Of a stretch of 64,000 nucleotides of DNA, positions 48,517-59,901 are shown one piece after another. Position numbers and translations under genes: made by a program. The stretch lies in the NCBI RefSeq assembly GCF_040813715.1, contig NZ_JBFOCH010000028.1; one strand, given 5' to 3'. Each line of letters opens with the position of its first letter. The stretch's first letter is position 1. The notes beneath the pieces are model-generated. The model made no database searches. It was not told the DNA's origin and saw only the letters and a list, made by a program, of their open reading frames with translations. Source of the stretch: Mesorhizobium_K marinum (GTDB lineage: Bacteria; Pseudomonadota; Alphaproteobacteria; Rhizobiales; Rhizobiaceae).

Positions 48517-50206
48517 ATGGCTGACCAGAAGATATTCGCCGGCCCGCGCATCCGCCGCATGCGCATGGAGCGCGGGCTGACCCAGACGGCGATGGCCGAG
48601 GGGCTCGGCATCTCGCCCTCCTATCTCAACCTCATCGAGCGCAACCAGCGGCCGATCACCGTCCAGCTCATCCTGAAGCTCGCCTCGGTCTACGCCATCG
48701 ATCCGCAGGAGCTGCAGGGCGAGACGCGGGGCTCGGTGGCAGCGCTGAAGGAGGTGTTTTCCGATCCGCTGCTGGCGGGCGAACTGCCCGGCGACCAGGA
48801 ACTGATCGACCTCGCCGAGACGGCACCGAACGCCGCCGCGGCGATGCAAAAACTCTTCCGCGCCTATCGCGAGCAGGCCGAGCGCCTGTCCGACCTCAAC
48901 GCGCTGCTGGCCGGCCAGGGCAGGGGCACCACGCTGTCGGCGGCGCGCCTGCCGGTCGACGAAGTCAGCGACGTCTTCGAGCGGCGGCCCTGGCATTTTG
49001 CCGCGCTGGAAGAGGCAGCCGAGAGCTTTCACGGCGAACTTGCGCCCGGCGACGACCTATTTGCAGCTCTGAAGGCCTGGCTGCGCAAGGAGCACGGCAT
49101 CTCGGTCAGGTCCCTGCCGGCGGCGACGATGCCGAACTGGCGCCGCCGCTACGACCGCCATTCGCAGCGCCTGTTTCTCTCCGAGCGCCTGTCGCGCGCC
49201 GATCAGTTGCGCGAGGTTGCGATGGAGGCCTGCCTTATCCGCATGGGCGAGGTGCTGGCTTCAGAAGTGGCGGCGCTGAAGCTGTCGTCCGACGAGGCGC
49301 GCCGGCTCGCCCGCTTCGAACTTGCACGCTATGCCGGGCTCGCTTTGATGATGCCTTACGCCGCCGTCCACCAGGCGGCCGGCCGCGCTCGCCACGACGT
49401 CGCAGTTCTCGCCGCGCGCTTCGGCGTGTCCTTCGAACAGGCCGCGACAAGGCTGNACACCAGGCGGCCGGCCGCGCGCGCCACGACGTCGCCGTTCTGG
49501 CAGCGCGCTTCGGCGTGTCGTTCGAACAGGCCGCGACAAGGCTGGTCAGCCTGCAGCGGACGGGCAGCGCCGGCGTGCCCTTCTTCCTGATGGAGATCGA
49601 CGGCGCGGGGAACAGGCTGCGGCGCGTCGGCGCAAGCGGCTTTCCGCACGCGGCCTTCGGCGGAGGCTGCCCGAAGCTGCCGGTCCACGANGCTTCGGCG
49701 TGTCCTTCGAACAGGCCGCGACAAGGCTGGTCAGCCTGCAGCGGACGAGCAGCGCCGGCGTGCCCTTCTTCCTGATGGAGATCGACGGCGCGGGGAACAG
49801 GCTGCGGCGCGTCGGCGCAAGCGGCTTTCCGCACGCGGCCTTCGGCGGAGGCTGCCCGAAGCTGCCGGTCCACGACGCCTTCGCCGACCCGAGCAGGGTG
49901 CTGGCTGAGGCAGTCGAAATGCCCGACGGGGCGTCCCTCCTCCTGGTCGCCCGCACGATCGACGGGCCGCAGGCCGGCTTCGACGAGCGGCCGCGCCGCA
50001 CGGCCATCCTGCTCGGCTGCGACCTGTCCTTCCGCGACCAGACCGTCTACGGCGCGGCGCTCGCCGCAACGCCGCCGACCCCGATCGGCCCCGCCTGCCG
50101 GCTCTGCGAGCGCGCCGGCTGCCTTGCCCGCGCCGAGCCGCCGGTGACTCGGCCGCTCGGGCTCGACGAGATGGTGACCGGCCTCAGCGCCTTCGATTTC
50201 CAGTAG
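48517..50206 (+). CDS. RamB-type XRE transcriptional regulator (HTH plus short-chain-fatty-acyl regulator domain), interrupted by two assembly joins
   Basis: Residues about 8-65 form an XRE helix-turn-helix (GLTQTAMAEGLGISPSYLNLIERNQRP). A long domain with a degenerate IrrE/ImmA-like fold and a C-terminal cysteine-containing region (ACRLCERAGCLAR) follows, the layout of RamB/ScfR regulators of acetate and propionate genes. As written, the gene is broken at N49456 and N49691. Joining 48517-49455, 49545-49690 and 49876-50206 gives 471 residues in one frame. It is divergent from aceA, its probable target. Confidence 0.87.
49369..49544 (+). repeat. near-identical direct copies flanking N49456
   Basis: Positions 49369-49455 and 49458-49544 are 87-bp copies with about five mismatches. 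This is a strain-variant contig overlap in the regulator gene. Confidence 0.92.
49507..49875 (+). repeat. near-identical direct copies flanking N49691
   Basis: Positions 49507-49690 and 49692-49875 are 184-bp copies with about two mismatches (e.g. GTGTCG/GTGTCC). Together with the N49456 block this gives three partial copies of the same coding stretch. Confidence 0.93.
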
Positions 50207-50360
50207 GAGGGGCATCGGAGCGCTCCGGCGCCGTCTTCAAGGCGACGTCGTGCCACAAATGGAACGACGGACTGGACCACGCGGCGCGGCGCGGCTTGGG
50301 ATAGCGATCGACATCCGCTACAGTGGTTCCGGCGGCTCCTCCAACCGTCGATCGATTGCC

Positions 50361-51314
50361 ATGTCCGACCGCGCAGTCCCGCCCCTGCCGCCTGCCGCGC
50401 AAGCCTCGCGATCGGAGGAGCGCCTGGGCTTCCTGCTGGTCTTCCTGTCCGCCCTGTTCTGGAGTTTCGGCGGCACCATCGCGCGCTTCATCGAGACGCC
50501 AGACAGCTGGACCGTCATCTTCTGGCGCTCGATCTGGGCCGCCGTTTTCCTGTTCGGCTACATGATGCTGCGCGACGGTCTGCGCGGCACGCTCGCGCTC
50601 TTCCGCGGCATGGGCCTGCCGGGCGTCGCGGTGGCGGTCTGCTTCGCGACGGCGTCGTCGAGCTTCGTCGTCGCCATCAGCTACACGACAGTCGCCAACG
50701 TGGTGCTGATGCAGGCCGGCGTACCGCTCATCGCCGCGCTGCTGGCTTTCATCTTCTTCCGCGAACGGGTCGCCCCGGCGACCTGGGTCGCCATCTTCGC
50801 GGTGATCTGCGGCGTCGCCGTCATGGTCTCGGATTCCTTCGACGGCGCGGTGTCGCCGGTCGGCGACGGACTGGCGCTGCTGATCGCCTTCGCCTTCTCG
50901 ACGGCGACCGTCATCACGCGCCGCTTCGCCCATGTGCGCATGACGCCCGCAACCTGCCTTGGCACGATCATTGCGGCGCTGTTCGCCGCCAGCCAGGCGA
51001 GCGGCTTTGCGGTCTCGACCCACGACATGGCGTGGCTCTTCACGTTCGGGGCGCTCAATCTCGGCCTCGGGCTCGCCTGCTTCGCAAGCGGCGCGCGCCA
51101 CATCGCCGCGGCCTTCGCCGCGCTCCTCGGCACCTTCGAGACGCTGCTCGGCCCGGTCTGGGTGTGGCTCGTCCACGGCGAGGTGCCCTCGACCCGCACG
51201 CTCGTGGGCGGCGCCGTTATCTTTGCGGCGCTCCTCATCCATATCGGGCTGGAGTTCCAGCGCATGTCGCGGCCGCAGCGACCGGGCGTCACCGGGCTGC
51301 CTACGCCGAACTGA
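50361..51314 (+). CDS. EamA/DMT family transporter
   Basis: A 317-residue membrane protein with ten hydrophobic segments in two EamA halves. The first begins LGFLLVFLSALFWSFGGTIARF near residue 22 and includes SYTTVANVVLMQAGVPLIAALLAFIFFRERV. The second ends ALLGTFETLLGPVWVWLVHGEVP. The ATG at 50361 was chosen because the upstream extension is not membrane-like. Substrate unknown. It could share transcription with the upstream regulator. Confidence 0.87.
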   Translation: MSDRAVPPLPPAAQASRSEERLGFLLVFLSALFWSFGGTIARFIETPDSWTVIFWRSIWAAVFLFGYMMLRDGLRGTLALFRGMGLPGVAVAVCFATASSSFVVAISYTTVANVVLMQAGVPLIAALLAFIFFRERVAPATWVAIFAVICGVAVMVSDSFDGAVSPVGDGLALLIAFAFSTATVITRRFAHVRMTPATCLGTIIAALFAASQASGFAVSTHDMAWLFTFGALNLGLGLACFASGARHIAAAFAALLGTFETLLGPVWVWLVHGEVPSTRTLVGGAVIFAALLIHIGLEFQRMSRPQRPGVTGLPTPN

Positions 51315-51442
51315 CGCCGGGTCCGGCGGCCGTCGCCGAATTCAAACTTGTCGCCGCGGAAAAAGGAAAATAGGCTCCGGTCCAGGGTGCTTGCCCGCGG
51401 GGTTTCTGAGACCGCGCGGGGGGCGGAAAACAAGGGAACTTC

Positions 51443-52543
51443 ATGATGATCGGTAAATTGTTCACGCTGACCGCCGCAACCGCCGTCAGCGCTATCCTGG
51501 CGGGGGGAGCCTGGGCACAGGAGCGCGTCGTCAACGTCTACAACTGGTCCGACTACATCGATGAGTCGATCATCGAGGACTTCACCAACGAGACCGGCAT
51601 CAAGGTCATCTACGACGTCTTCGATTCCAACGAGATCCTGGAAACCAAGCTGCTCGCCGGCGGCAGCGGCTACGACGTCGTCGTGCCCACCGGCAACTTC
51701 CTGGCACGCCAGATCCAGGCCGGCGTCTTCCAGAAGCTCGACAAGTCGAAGCTGCCCAACCTGTCCAACATGTGGGACGTGGTGTCGGAGCGCACCGCCA
51801 AGTACGACCCGGGCAACGAATATTCGATCAACTACATGTGGGGCACCGTCGGCCTCGGCTACAACCAGAAGAAGGTGCAGGAAGCCCTCGGCATCGAGAA
51901 GATCGACAGCTGGGATGTCTTCTTCGACCCCGAGAAGCTGGCCAAGCTCGCCGATTGCGGCGTCTACGTGCTGGATTCGCCGACCGACATCCTGCCGACC
52001 GCGCTGATGTATCTCGGCATCGACACCAACAGCACCTCGCCGGAGGATTTCGCCAAGGCCGAAGAGCTGATGATGAAGGCGCGGCCCTACATCCGGAAAT
52101 TCCACTCGTCCGAATACATCAACGCGCTCGCCAACGGCGACATCTGCCTGGCCATCGGCTGGTCCGGCGACGTCTTCCAGGCGCGTGACCGCGCCGCCGA
52201 GGCGGACCAGGGCGTCGTCGTCGACTACGTCATCCCGGGCGAGGGCGCCGAGATGTGGTTCGACCAGCTCGCCATTCCGGCCGACGCCCAGCACGTCGAC
52301 GAGGCGCACGCGTTCCTGAACTACATCATGAAGCCGGAAGTCGCGGCCAAGGCCACCAACTACGTCTACTTCCCGAACGGCAACAAGGCGTCGCAGCAGT
52401 TCATCGACAAGGAGATCATGGACGATCCGGCGATCTATCCGGACGAGGCGACGCTGGCCAAGCTCTTCACCGTGACGCCCTACGACCCCAAGACGCAGCG
52501 CATCGTGACGCGGACCTGGACCAAGATCGTCACGGGCCAGTGA
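51443..52543 (+). CDS. potF: putrescine/spermidine ABC transporter substrate-binding protein (PotF/PotD family)
   Basis: A 366-residue periplasmic protein. The signal peptide spans residues 1-25 (ending AWA). The mature start VVNVYNWSDYIDESIIEDFTNETGIKV is the PotF/PotD hallmark; YDVVVPTGNFLARQIQAG and AIGWSGDVFQARDRA follow, and W/D/E residues typical of polyamine binding are present. Length fits PotF (370). First gene of potFGHI; a strong hairpin follows it. Confidence 0.92.
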   Translation: MMIGKLFTLTAATAVSAILAGGAWAQERVVNVYNWSDYIDESIIEDFTNETGIKVIYDVFDSNEILETKLLAGGSGYDVVVPTGNFLARQIQAGVFQKLDKSKLPNLSNMWDVVSERTAKYDPGNEYSINYMWGTVGLGYNQKKVQEALGIEKIDSWDVFFDPEKLAKLADCGVYVLDSPTDILPTALMYLGIDTNSTSPEDFAKAEELMMKARPYIRKFHSSEYINALANGDICLAIGWSGDVFQARDRAAEADQGVVVDYVIPGEGAEMWFDQLAIPADAQHVDEAHAFLNYIMKPEVAAKATNYVYFPNGNKASQQFIDKEIMDDPAIYPDEATLAKLFTVTPYDPKTQRIVTRTWTKIVTGQ

Positions 52544-52550
52544 TCTGAAC

Positions 52551-52577
52551 AACCCCGGCGCCACTGGCGCCGGGGTT
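52551..52577 (+). terminator. 12-bp GC hairpin between potF and potG
   Basis: AACCCCGGCGCC-ACT-GGCGCCGGGGTT forms a perfect 12-bp stem with a 3-nt loop just after the potF stop. Only a weak T-rich tail follows, so it more likely stabilises potF mRNA and limits read-through into potGHI than stops transcription completely. Confidence 0.6.
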
Positions 52578-52614
52578 CGTCGTTGCGGATGCAGTTGCGG
52601 GGGTAGCAGGCATC

Positions 52615-53754
52615 ATGAAGTCGCTCGGCAGCATCAGACGATCCTTCGCACCCTGGAGCGATCCCGGGGCCAAGCCCTACATCTCGTTCGAAAACGTCAC
52701 CAAGATCTTCGGCGACTTCACCGCGGTCGATGATCTGTCGCTCGACATCTTCGAAAAGGAATTCTTCGCGCTGCTCGGCGGCTCCGGCTCCGGCAAGTCG
52801 ACGCTGCTCAGGATGCTGGCGGGCTTCGACGAGCCGACACGCGGGCGCATCCTGCTCGACGGGCAGGACCTGCGCGGCATCCCGCCCTACCGGCGGCCGC
52901 TCAACATGATGTTCCAGTCCTACGCGCTGTTCCCGCACATGACGGTGGAGGCCAATGTCGGCTTCGGCCTCAGGCAGGAGGGCGTGGCGAAAGCCGAGAT
53001 CGAGGCGCGCGTCGCGGAGATGCTCAAGCTGGTCAAGCTTGAGCAGTTCGCCAAGCGCAAGCCCCACCAGCTTTCGGGCGGCCAGCGCCAGCGCGTGGCG
53101 CTCGCGCGCTCGGTCGCCAAGCGGCCGAAGGTGCTGCTGCTCGACGAGCCGCTCGGCGCGCTGGACAAGAAGCTGCGCGAGGAGACGCAGTTCGAGCTGA
53201 TGGACCTCCAGCAGTCGCTCGGCCTCACCTTCATCGTGGTCACCCACGACCAGGAGGAGGCGATGACCATGGCCGACCGCATCGCCATCCTTGACAAGGG
53301 CAAGCTGATGCAGGTGGCGACCCCGGCAGAGGTCTACGAGGCGCCGGCGTCGCGCTTCGTCGCCAGCTTCATCGGCAATGTGAACATGTTCGAGGGAAAG
53401 GTGGCTGCGCGCGACGCCGGCTCGGCCCGCATCACCGGCGCCTCGGGCGCCGAAATCCTGGTCGGCAACGCCGGCGACGCGGCCGCCGGCAACACCGTTT
53501 CCTTCGCGGTGCGCCCGGAAAAGATCAGGGTGTCCTCGAAACGCCCGGAGGGCGCCGTCAACGCGCTGGAGGGCGAGGTCTACGACCTTGCCTATCTCGG
53601 AGACATGACCGTCTACCACGTGCGGCTGGACGACGGTCAGGTGGTGAAGGCCAGCGCGCTCAACAGTTCGCGCGCGTCGGACGACCCGCTGACCTGGCAC
53701 GATCGCGCCTGGATCTCCTTCGCGCCGGACGCCGGCGTGGTCTTGACCCGGTAG
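52615..53754 (+). CDS. potG: polyamine ABC transporter ATP-binding protein PotG
   Basis: A 379-residue ATPase. Walker A is GGSGSGKST (residue 60), the Q-loop MFQSYALFPHM, the signature LSGGQRQRVALARS, Walker B VLLLDEPLGALDKK, and the C-terminal TOBE-type domain begins near 270 (ARITGASGAEILV; FAVRPEKIRVS). An N-terminal extension of about 20 residues is usual in PotG. Confidence 0.93.
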   Translation: MKSLGSIRRSFAPWSDPGAKPYISFENVTKIFGDFTAVDDLSLDIFEKEFFALLGGSGSGKSTLLRMLAGFDEPTRGRILLDGQDLRGIPPYRRPLNMMFQSYALFPHMTVEANVGFGLRQEGVAKAEIEARVAEMLKLVKLEQFAKRKPHQLSGGQRQRVALARSVAKRPKVLLLDEPLGALDKKLREETQFELMDLQQSLGLTFIVVTHDQEEAMTMADRIAILDKGKLMQVATPAEVYEAPASRFVASFIGNVNMFEGKVAARDAGSARITGASGAEILVGNAGDAAAGNTVSFAVRPEKIRVSSKRPEGAVNALEGEVYDLAYLGDMTVYHVRLDDGQVVKASALNSSRASDDPLTWHDRAWISFAPDAGVVLTR

Positions 53755-53761
53755 CGCCGCG

Positions 53762-54736
53762 ATGTCCGGGTTCGCCGCTTCGACCGCATCCGCCGACGCC
53801 GGCGCCTACGAAGCTCCATCCGTCGCGGGGCGCGCAATCCAGGCGGTGGTCGGCCGCCTGGTCATCATCGTTCCCTATCTCTGGCTGCTCGTCTTCTTCC
53901 TCATCCCGTTCGTCATCGTCTTCAAGATATCGATGTCGCAGACGGCGATCGCCATGCCGCCCTACACGCCGGTGCTGGGCTTCGAGGAAGGCCTTTCCGG
54001 CTTCTGGAGGCAGCTTGGCGAACTGAACTTCGAAAACTATCTCTGGCTGACCGACGACCCGCTCTACTTCAACGCCTACGTGTCGAGCGTCTGGATCGCC
54101 GGCGTCTCGACGCTGCTGGCGCTGCTGGTCGGATACCCGATCGCCTACGGCATGGCGCGAGCGCCGGCCTCGCTGCGGCCGACGCTCCTGATGCTGGTGA
54201 TCCTGCCGTTCTGGACCTCGTTCCTGATCCGCGTCTATGCCTGGATCGGCATCCTGAAGCCGGAGGGCCTGCTCAACCAGCTGCTCATCGGCCTCGGCGT
54301 GATCGACAGCCCGCTGGTCATCCTCAACACCCACACCGCGATCTTCATCGGCATCGTCTATTCCTACCTGCCGTTCATGATCCTGCCGCTCTATTCGTCG
54401 CTCGAGAAGATGGACTACTCGCTGATCGAGGCGGCGCAGGACCTGGGCTGCCCGCCGGTCACGGCGTTCTGGAAGATCACCTTCCCGCTTTCGCTGCCGG
54501 GCGTGATCGCCGGCTGCATGCTGGTCTTCATTCCGGCGGTCGGCGAGTTCGTCATCCCCGACCTGCTCGGCGGCTCGCAGACGCTGATGATCGGCAAGAC
54601 GTTGTGGAACGAGTTCTTCGCCAACCGCGACTGGCCGGTTTCCTCGGCCGTCGCCGTGATCCTGCTGCTGCTTCTGATCGTGCCGATCATGATCTTCCAG
54701 TCCGCGCAGGCGCGCGCCCAGGAGCAGGGCCGATGA
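53762..54736 (+). CDS. potH: polyamine ABC transporter permease PotH
   Basis: A 324-residue inner-membrane permease with six hydrophobic segments after a roughly 35-residue polar N-terminus. The EAA loop is EAAQDLGCPPVTAFWKITFP around residues 223-242. It starts 7 bp after potG, and its stop overlaps potI (ATGA). Confidence 0.93.
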   Translation: MSGFAASTASADAGAYEAPSVAGRAIQAVVGRLVIIVPYLWLLVFFLIPFVIVFKISMSQTAIAMPPYTPVLGFEEGLSGFWRQLGELNFENYLWLTDDPLYFNAYVSSVWIAGVSTLLALLVGYPIAYGMARAPASLRPTLLMLVILPFWTSFLIRVYAWIGILKPEGLLNQLLIGLGVIDSPLVILNTHTAIFIGIVYSYLPFMILPLYSSLEKMDYSLIEAAQDLGCPPVTAFWKITFPLSLPGVIAGCMLVFIPAVGEFVIPDLLGGSQTLMIGKTLWNEFFANRDWPVSSAVAVILLLLLIVPIMIFQSAQARAQEQGR

Positions 54737-55551
54737 ATCCTACCTGGAGCCGCTTCAACATCTCGTCGGTCGTGCTCGGCTTTGCCTTCCTCTACCTGCC
54801 GATCGTGCTCCTGGTCGTCTTCTCGTTCAACGAATCGAGGCTGGTCACGGTCTGGGGCGGTTTCTCGACCAAATGGTACGGCGAACTGTTCCGCAACCAG
54901 GGACTGATGGACGCCGCCTGGGTGACGCTGCGCGTCGGCTTCATCTCGGCGACGGTGGCGACCGTGCTCGGCACGATGGCGGCGCTGACGCTGACCCGCT
55001 ATACGCGCTTTCGCGGCCGCGTGCTGTTCTCGGGCATGGTGTTTGCGCCGCTGGTCATGCCGGAGGTGATCACCGGCCTGTCGCTGCTGCTCCTGTTCGT
55101 CGCCATCGGGCTCGACCGCGGCTTCCTCACGGTCACGCTCGCGCACATCACCTTCACCATGTGCTTTGTCGCAGTCGTCGTGCAGTCGCGGCTGATGAGC
55201 TTCGACCGCTCGCTGGAGGAGGCGGCGATGGATCTCGGCGCGCCGCCGGTCAAAACCTTCTTCCAGGTCACGCTGCCGGTCATCGCGCCGGCCATCGTGT
55301 CGGGCTGGATGCTCGCCTTCACGCTGTCGCTCGACGATCTCGTGATCGCCAGCTTCGCTTCGGGCCCCGGCGCCACCACGCTTCCGATGAAGATCTATTC
55401 GCAGGTCCGGCTCGGCGTCACCCCCGAGATCAATGCCGCCTGCACGCTGATGATCGCCATTGTGGCGATCGGCGTCCTCGCCGCGTCTATCGTCAACAAG
55501 CGCCGCGATGTCCAGCGCCAGCGCGACGAGCAGGCCGCCCTGCGCGGGTAG
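54733..55551 (+). CDS. potI: polyamine ABC transporter permease PotI
   Basis: A 272-residue permease, partner of PotH. Six membrane segments are present, with the EAA loop EEAAMDLGAPPVKTFFQVTLP around residues 162-182. The ATG overlaps the potH stop, so a longer frame from 54604 is rejected. Last gene of the operon, convergent with the AsmA gene (13 bp). Confidence 0.93.
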   Translation: MNPTWSRFNISSVVLGFAFLYLPIVLLVVFSFNESRLVTVWGGFSTKWYGELFRNQGLMDAAWVTLRVGFISATVATVLGTMAALTLTRYTRFRGRVLFSGMVFAPLVMPEVITGLSLLLLFVAIGLDRGFLTVTLAHITFTMCFVAVVVQSRLMSFDRSLEEAAMDLGAPPVKTFFQVTLPVIAPAIVSGWMLAFTLSLDDLVIASFASGPGATTLPMKIYSQVRLGVTPEINAACTLMIAIVAIGVLAASIVNKRRDVQRQRDEQAALRG

Positions 55552-55564
55552 GGCAAGCCGCCGT

Positions 55565-57385
55565 CTACTCCTCTCCTGAGAGTGCGCCGGTCGGCGTGAC
55601 CATCGCCGCGTTCGACGGGCCTTCGATCAGGAACATGGTCGCGGCAGTCGGGTCGGCTGCGTCCGCGTTTGCCTGCGGTGGTTCCGCCCGGCCCGTCAGC
55701 TTCAGGTCGCCGCCGGCCAGCGTCGCGGCGCCGGACAGCGCGATCCTGTGGAGCGGCGAGCGGATCTCGGCCTTGTCGATCGTCGCGACACCCCGCGACA
55801 CCAGCGCCTTGATCTCGAGGCCGTCGATCGGGGAATTCCCGGTCTCGACGTCGCCGAGCGCAAAGGGCGCGCCGCTCTTCGCCTGGGAAACCAGCGCGTC
55901 GAGGTCGATGCCCGGCAGCGCGCCGCGGCCGAAGCTCGCGGTCAACGAGCCGTCGGCGCGGTCGAGCAGCGCCTTCCAGTTCTCGCCGGCGCCCTTGAGG
56001 ATCAGCGACACGGTGCCGCGGCCGCTCGGTGCCAGCCATGTCATGCCGGCCGCCGCGCTGAAAGCAGCGCCGTCGATATCGGTGGCGAGCAGCCGCATCT
56101 CGACCTGCTCGCCCATCGCCTTGCGGTCGAAGCGCAGCCCGGCCTGAAGGGTACCGCCGAGCGCGGCTGCGTCGGAGATGTCGATCGCCGCGGTGCCTTC
56201 GTCAACGCGGGCGGTAGCAGCCAGGTTGGCGAGCGTCACGGCGCCGGCCGTCGCACGCGCGGCCGAAAGCCTGAGGTCGAGGTTGAGCCGGCTGGCGAAA
56301 TCCGCGTCGATCGCGCCCGGTCCGTCGCCGGCCCATGGGTCGAATGGCGTGAACGCCGACAGGAAAGCGCCGAGGTCGAGCGTCTCGAAGGCGAGGGTGC
56401 CGGAGACTTTCGGCGCCTTGCCGCCCAGCAGCAGGTCGATCGCGCCGTGCGCCGGCTCGCCGTCGAGCGTGATGGAGGCGTCCTCGAGGCGGATGCGCGC
56501 GCGGTCGCCCATGACGCGGCTTTCCACCGCGATCGACCCGACGGCCGCCCCCAGCGGGCTCTCGGTCCTGGACCAGTCGAACACCTTGCGGATCGCCGGC
56601 GCCGAAAAGCGCGCCTGGCCCTCGGCAAAGGGGTTGTCGCCGAGATTGGCGGTGCCGTCGAAGGACAGGTTGGCCGGGGCCGACGTCAGGCTGAGCGTCG
56701 CCGGCGTCGCAGCGCCGCCGAACAGCAGCAGCGGACTGGCCGACGACAGCTCGAGCTTGAATGCTTCTCCCCTCAGGAGGCCGCTCGCCGTCAGGCTGGC
56801 GCGGCCGTTCAGCCTGGCCCAGCCGAGCGTGCCGCTGAGGTCGTTGGCAAGCTCCGCCTCCGCGCCGCCGGAAACGCCGACGACCGTTCCGTCGGAAAAC
56901 TCGACCACGCCGAAATCGTCGGCCGGAAGGCGCGCAGCATCGGGGGCGGTCGGGTTCTCGGCGACGATCTCGCGGGCCGTGTCGAGCGCCCGCGCGATCC
57001 GTCCCCCGCGCGGCAGCGCGATCGACGGCTCATCGTCCTCGATGCGGATCGTCGGGCCGATGAAGCGCGTCCTGGTGAAGTCGATGTCGCCCCCGAGAGC
57101 CGCCAGCGCCGACAATTCGATCTCGACGCGCCGGGCGGTGAGCACGGGGCCACCGCCCGGTTGCGATAGCGTCACATTGCTCAGATTGGCCTGCAGGTCC
57201 GGCCAGAAGCTGATCTCGGGCGCGGCGCCGATGCGCACGTCGAACCCGCTCCACTCGCTCATCTCTTCGGCGATCCGGTCGCCGACCAGCTGCGTCGAGG
57301 CCGCATAGGGCAGGACGATGGCCGTCGCGGCGGCAAGTCCCGCGGCGATGGCGATGGTCCAGACAATGCGCCGCGGCAAGGGCAT
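55565..57385 (-). CDS. AsmA family protein
   Basis: A 606-residue envelope protein. One N-terminal membrane anchor (residues about 8-28) is followed by the AsmA-type start AASTQLVGDRIAEEMSEWSGFDVRI and a long β-rich periplasmic region with repeated L-x-G-x-L/A-x-L patterns. The C-terminal AsmA_2-like portion holds MRLLATDIDG and LKGAGENWKALL. AsmA-like proteins are thought to form bridge-like grooves that move phospholipids to the outer membrane; the specific role here is not shown. Confidence 0.85.
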   Translation of the reverse strand: MPLPRRIVWTIAIAAGLAAATAIVLPYAASTQLVGDRIAEEMSEWSGFDVRIGAAPEISFWPDLQANLSNVTLSQPGGGPVLTARRVEIELSALAALGGDIDFTRTRFIGPTIRIEDDEPSIALPRGGRIARALDTAREIVAENPTAPDAARLPADDFGVVEFSDGTVVGVSGGAEAELANDLSGTLGWARLNGRASLTASGLLRGEAFKLELSSASPLLLFGGAATPATLSLTSAPANLSFDGTANLGDNPFAEGQARFSAPAIRKVFDWSRTESPLGAAVGSIAVESRVMGDRARIRLEDASITLDGEPAHGAIDLLLGGKAPKVSGTLAFETLDLGAFLSAFTPFDPWAGDGPGAIDADFASRLNLDLRLSAARATAGAVTLANLAATARVDEGTAAIDISDAAALGGTLQAGLRFDRKAMGEQVEMRLLATDIDGAAFSAAAGMTWLAPSGRGTVSLILKGAGENWKALLDRADGSLTASFGRGALPGIDLDALVSQAKSGAPFALGDVETGNSPIDGLEIKALVSRGVATIDKAEIRSPLHRIALSGAATLAGGDLKLTGRAEPPQANADAADPTAATMFLIEGPSNAAMVTPTGALSGEE

Positions 57386-57640
57386 CCTGATCGGTCAGCT
57401 CCGTTTCGATTGCCGGCGGGGCGTCGGTGCGCAGGTCCATGGCCGGAAGGGCCGGGGCGCGCCCGATGGCCCGATTCGGGCGGCTTGCCGCTTCCATCCC
57501 ACCATCGTCCGCTCCCGTCAAACCCGGGCGAATCCAATGCGGCGTGGCCAGGATAATCCCCGACTCGCCTCGCCGGCGCATCTTGCCCTCACGGAAGGCC
57601 ATATGCAAAAAGGTCCGCGCTCATAGATGGGGAGGAAAAG

Positions 57641-59599
<1,959 letters not shown>

Positions 59600-59740
59600 A
59601 CCGCCGGAAATCCGCGGAAATCATGGTTAGCGAAGTGTGACCGGCGAATTTACCTAGATTTCACAGGTGGTACACATTCGTAAACATTTTTCGGGTCCGG
59701 TAAGGATTTGTTAAGGCCCCCGCGTCGATAGTCGGGACAA

Positions 59741-59850
59741 CTTGAAGGGAGAAATCCCGCTCCTCTTGATCCCCCGAGGAGGCGACATTCGCTCAAGCCC
59801 GTTGTCACAGCAATCAACACTTTTCAGGCGCCCCTCCAGGCGCCTTTTTT
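59741..59850 (+). ncRNA. candidate small RNA or structured 3' UTR
   Basis: Between the acetoacetyl-CoA synthetase gene and fbpB lies a run of hairpins ending in a strong terminator: GGGA-GAAA-TCCC (59747-59758), CTCCTC/GAGGAG (59760-59781, loop TTGATCCCCC) and the terminator at 59826. Several loops expose C-rich anti-Shine-Dalgarno stretches (CCCCC, CCTCC), a feature of some alphaproteobacterial trans-acting RNAs. No clear promoter was found, so it may instead be processed from the 3' UTR of the synthetase transcript. Confidence 0.4.
59826..59850 (+). terminator. intrinsic terminator
   Basis: AGGCGCC-CCTCCA-GGCGCCT followed directly by TTTTTT and CTT is a textbook rho-independent terminator for the plus strand. 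On the other strand there is no T-run, so it does not serve fbpB. Confidence 0.85.
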
Positions 59851-59901
59851 CTTGCGGGAAAGCTTGCGTTGCTTTGCAGGGCGCGGACTGCGCGGTGACC
59901 G

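Noticed and set aside
57386..57640. Small genes between the AsmA gene and the acetoacetyl-CoA synthetase gene
   Set aside because: Short frames such as 57427-57648 are low complexity and lack family motifs. They overlap the likely promoter region of the synthetase gene.
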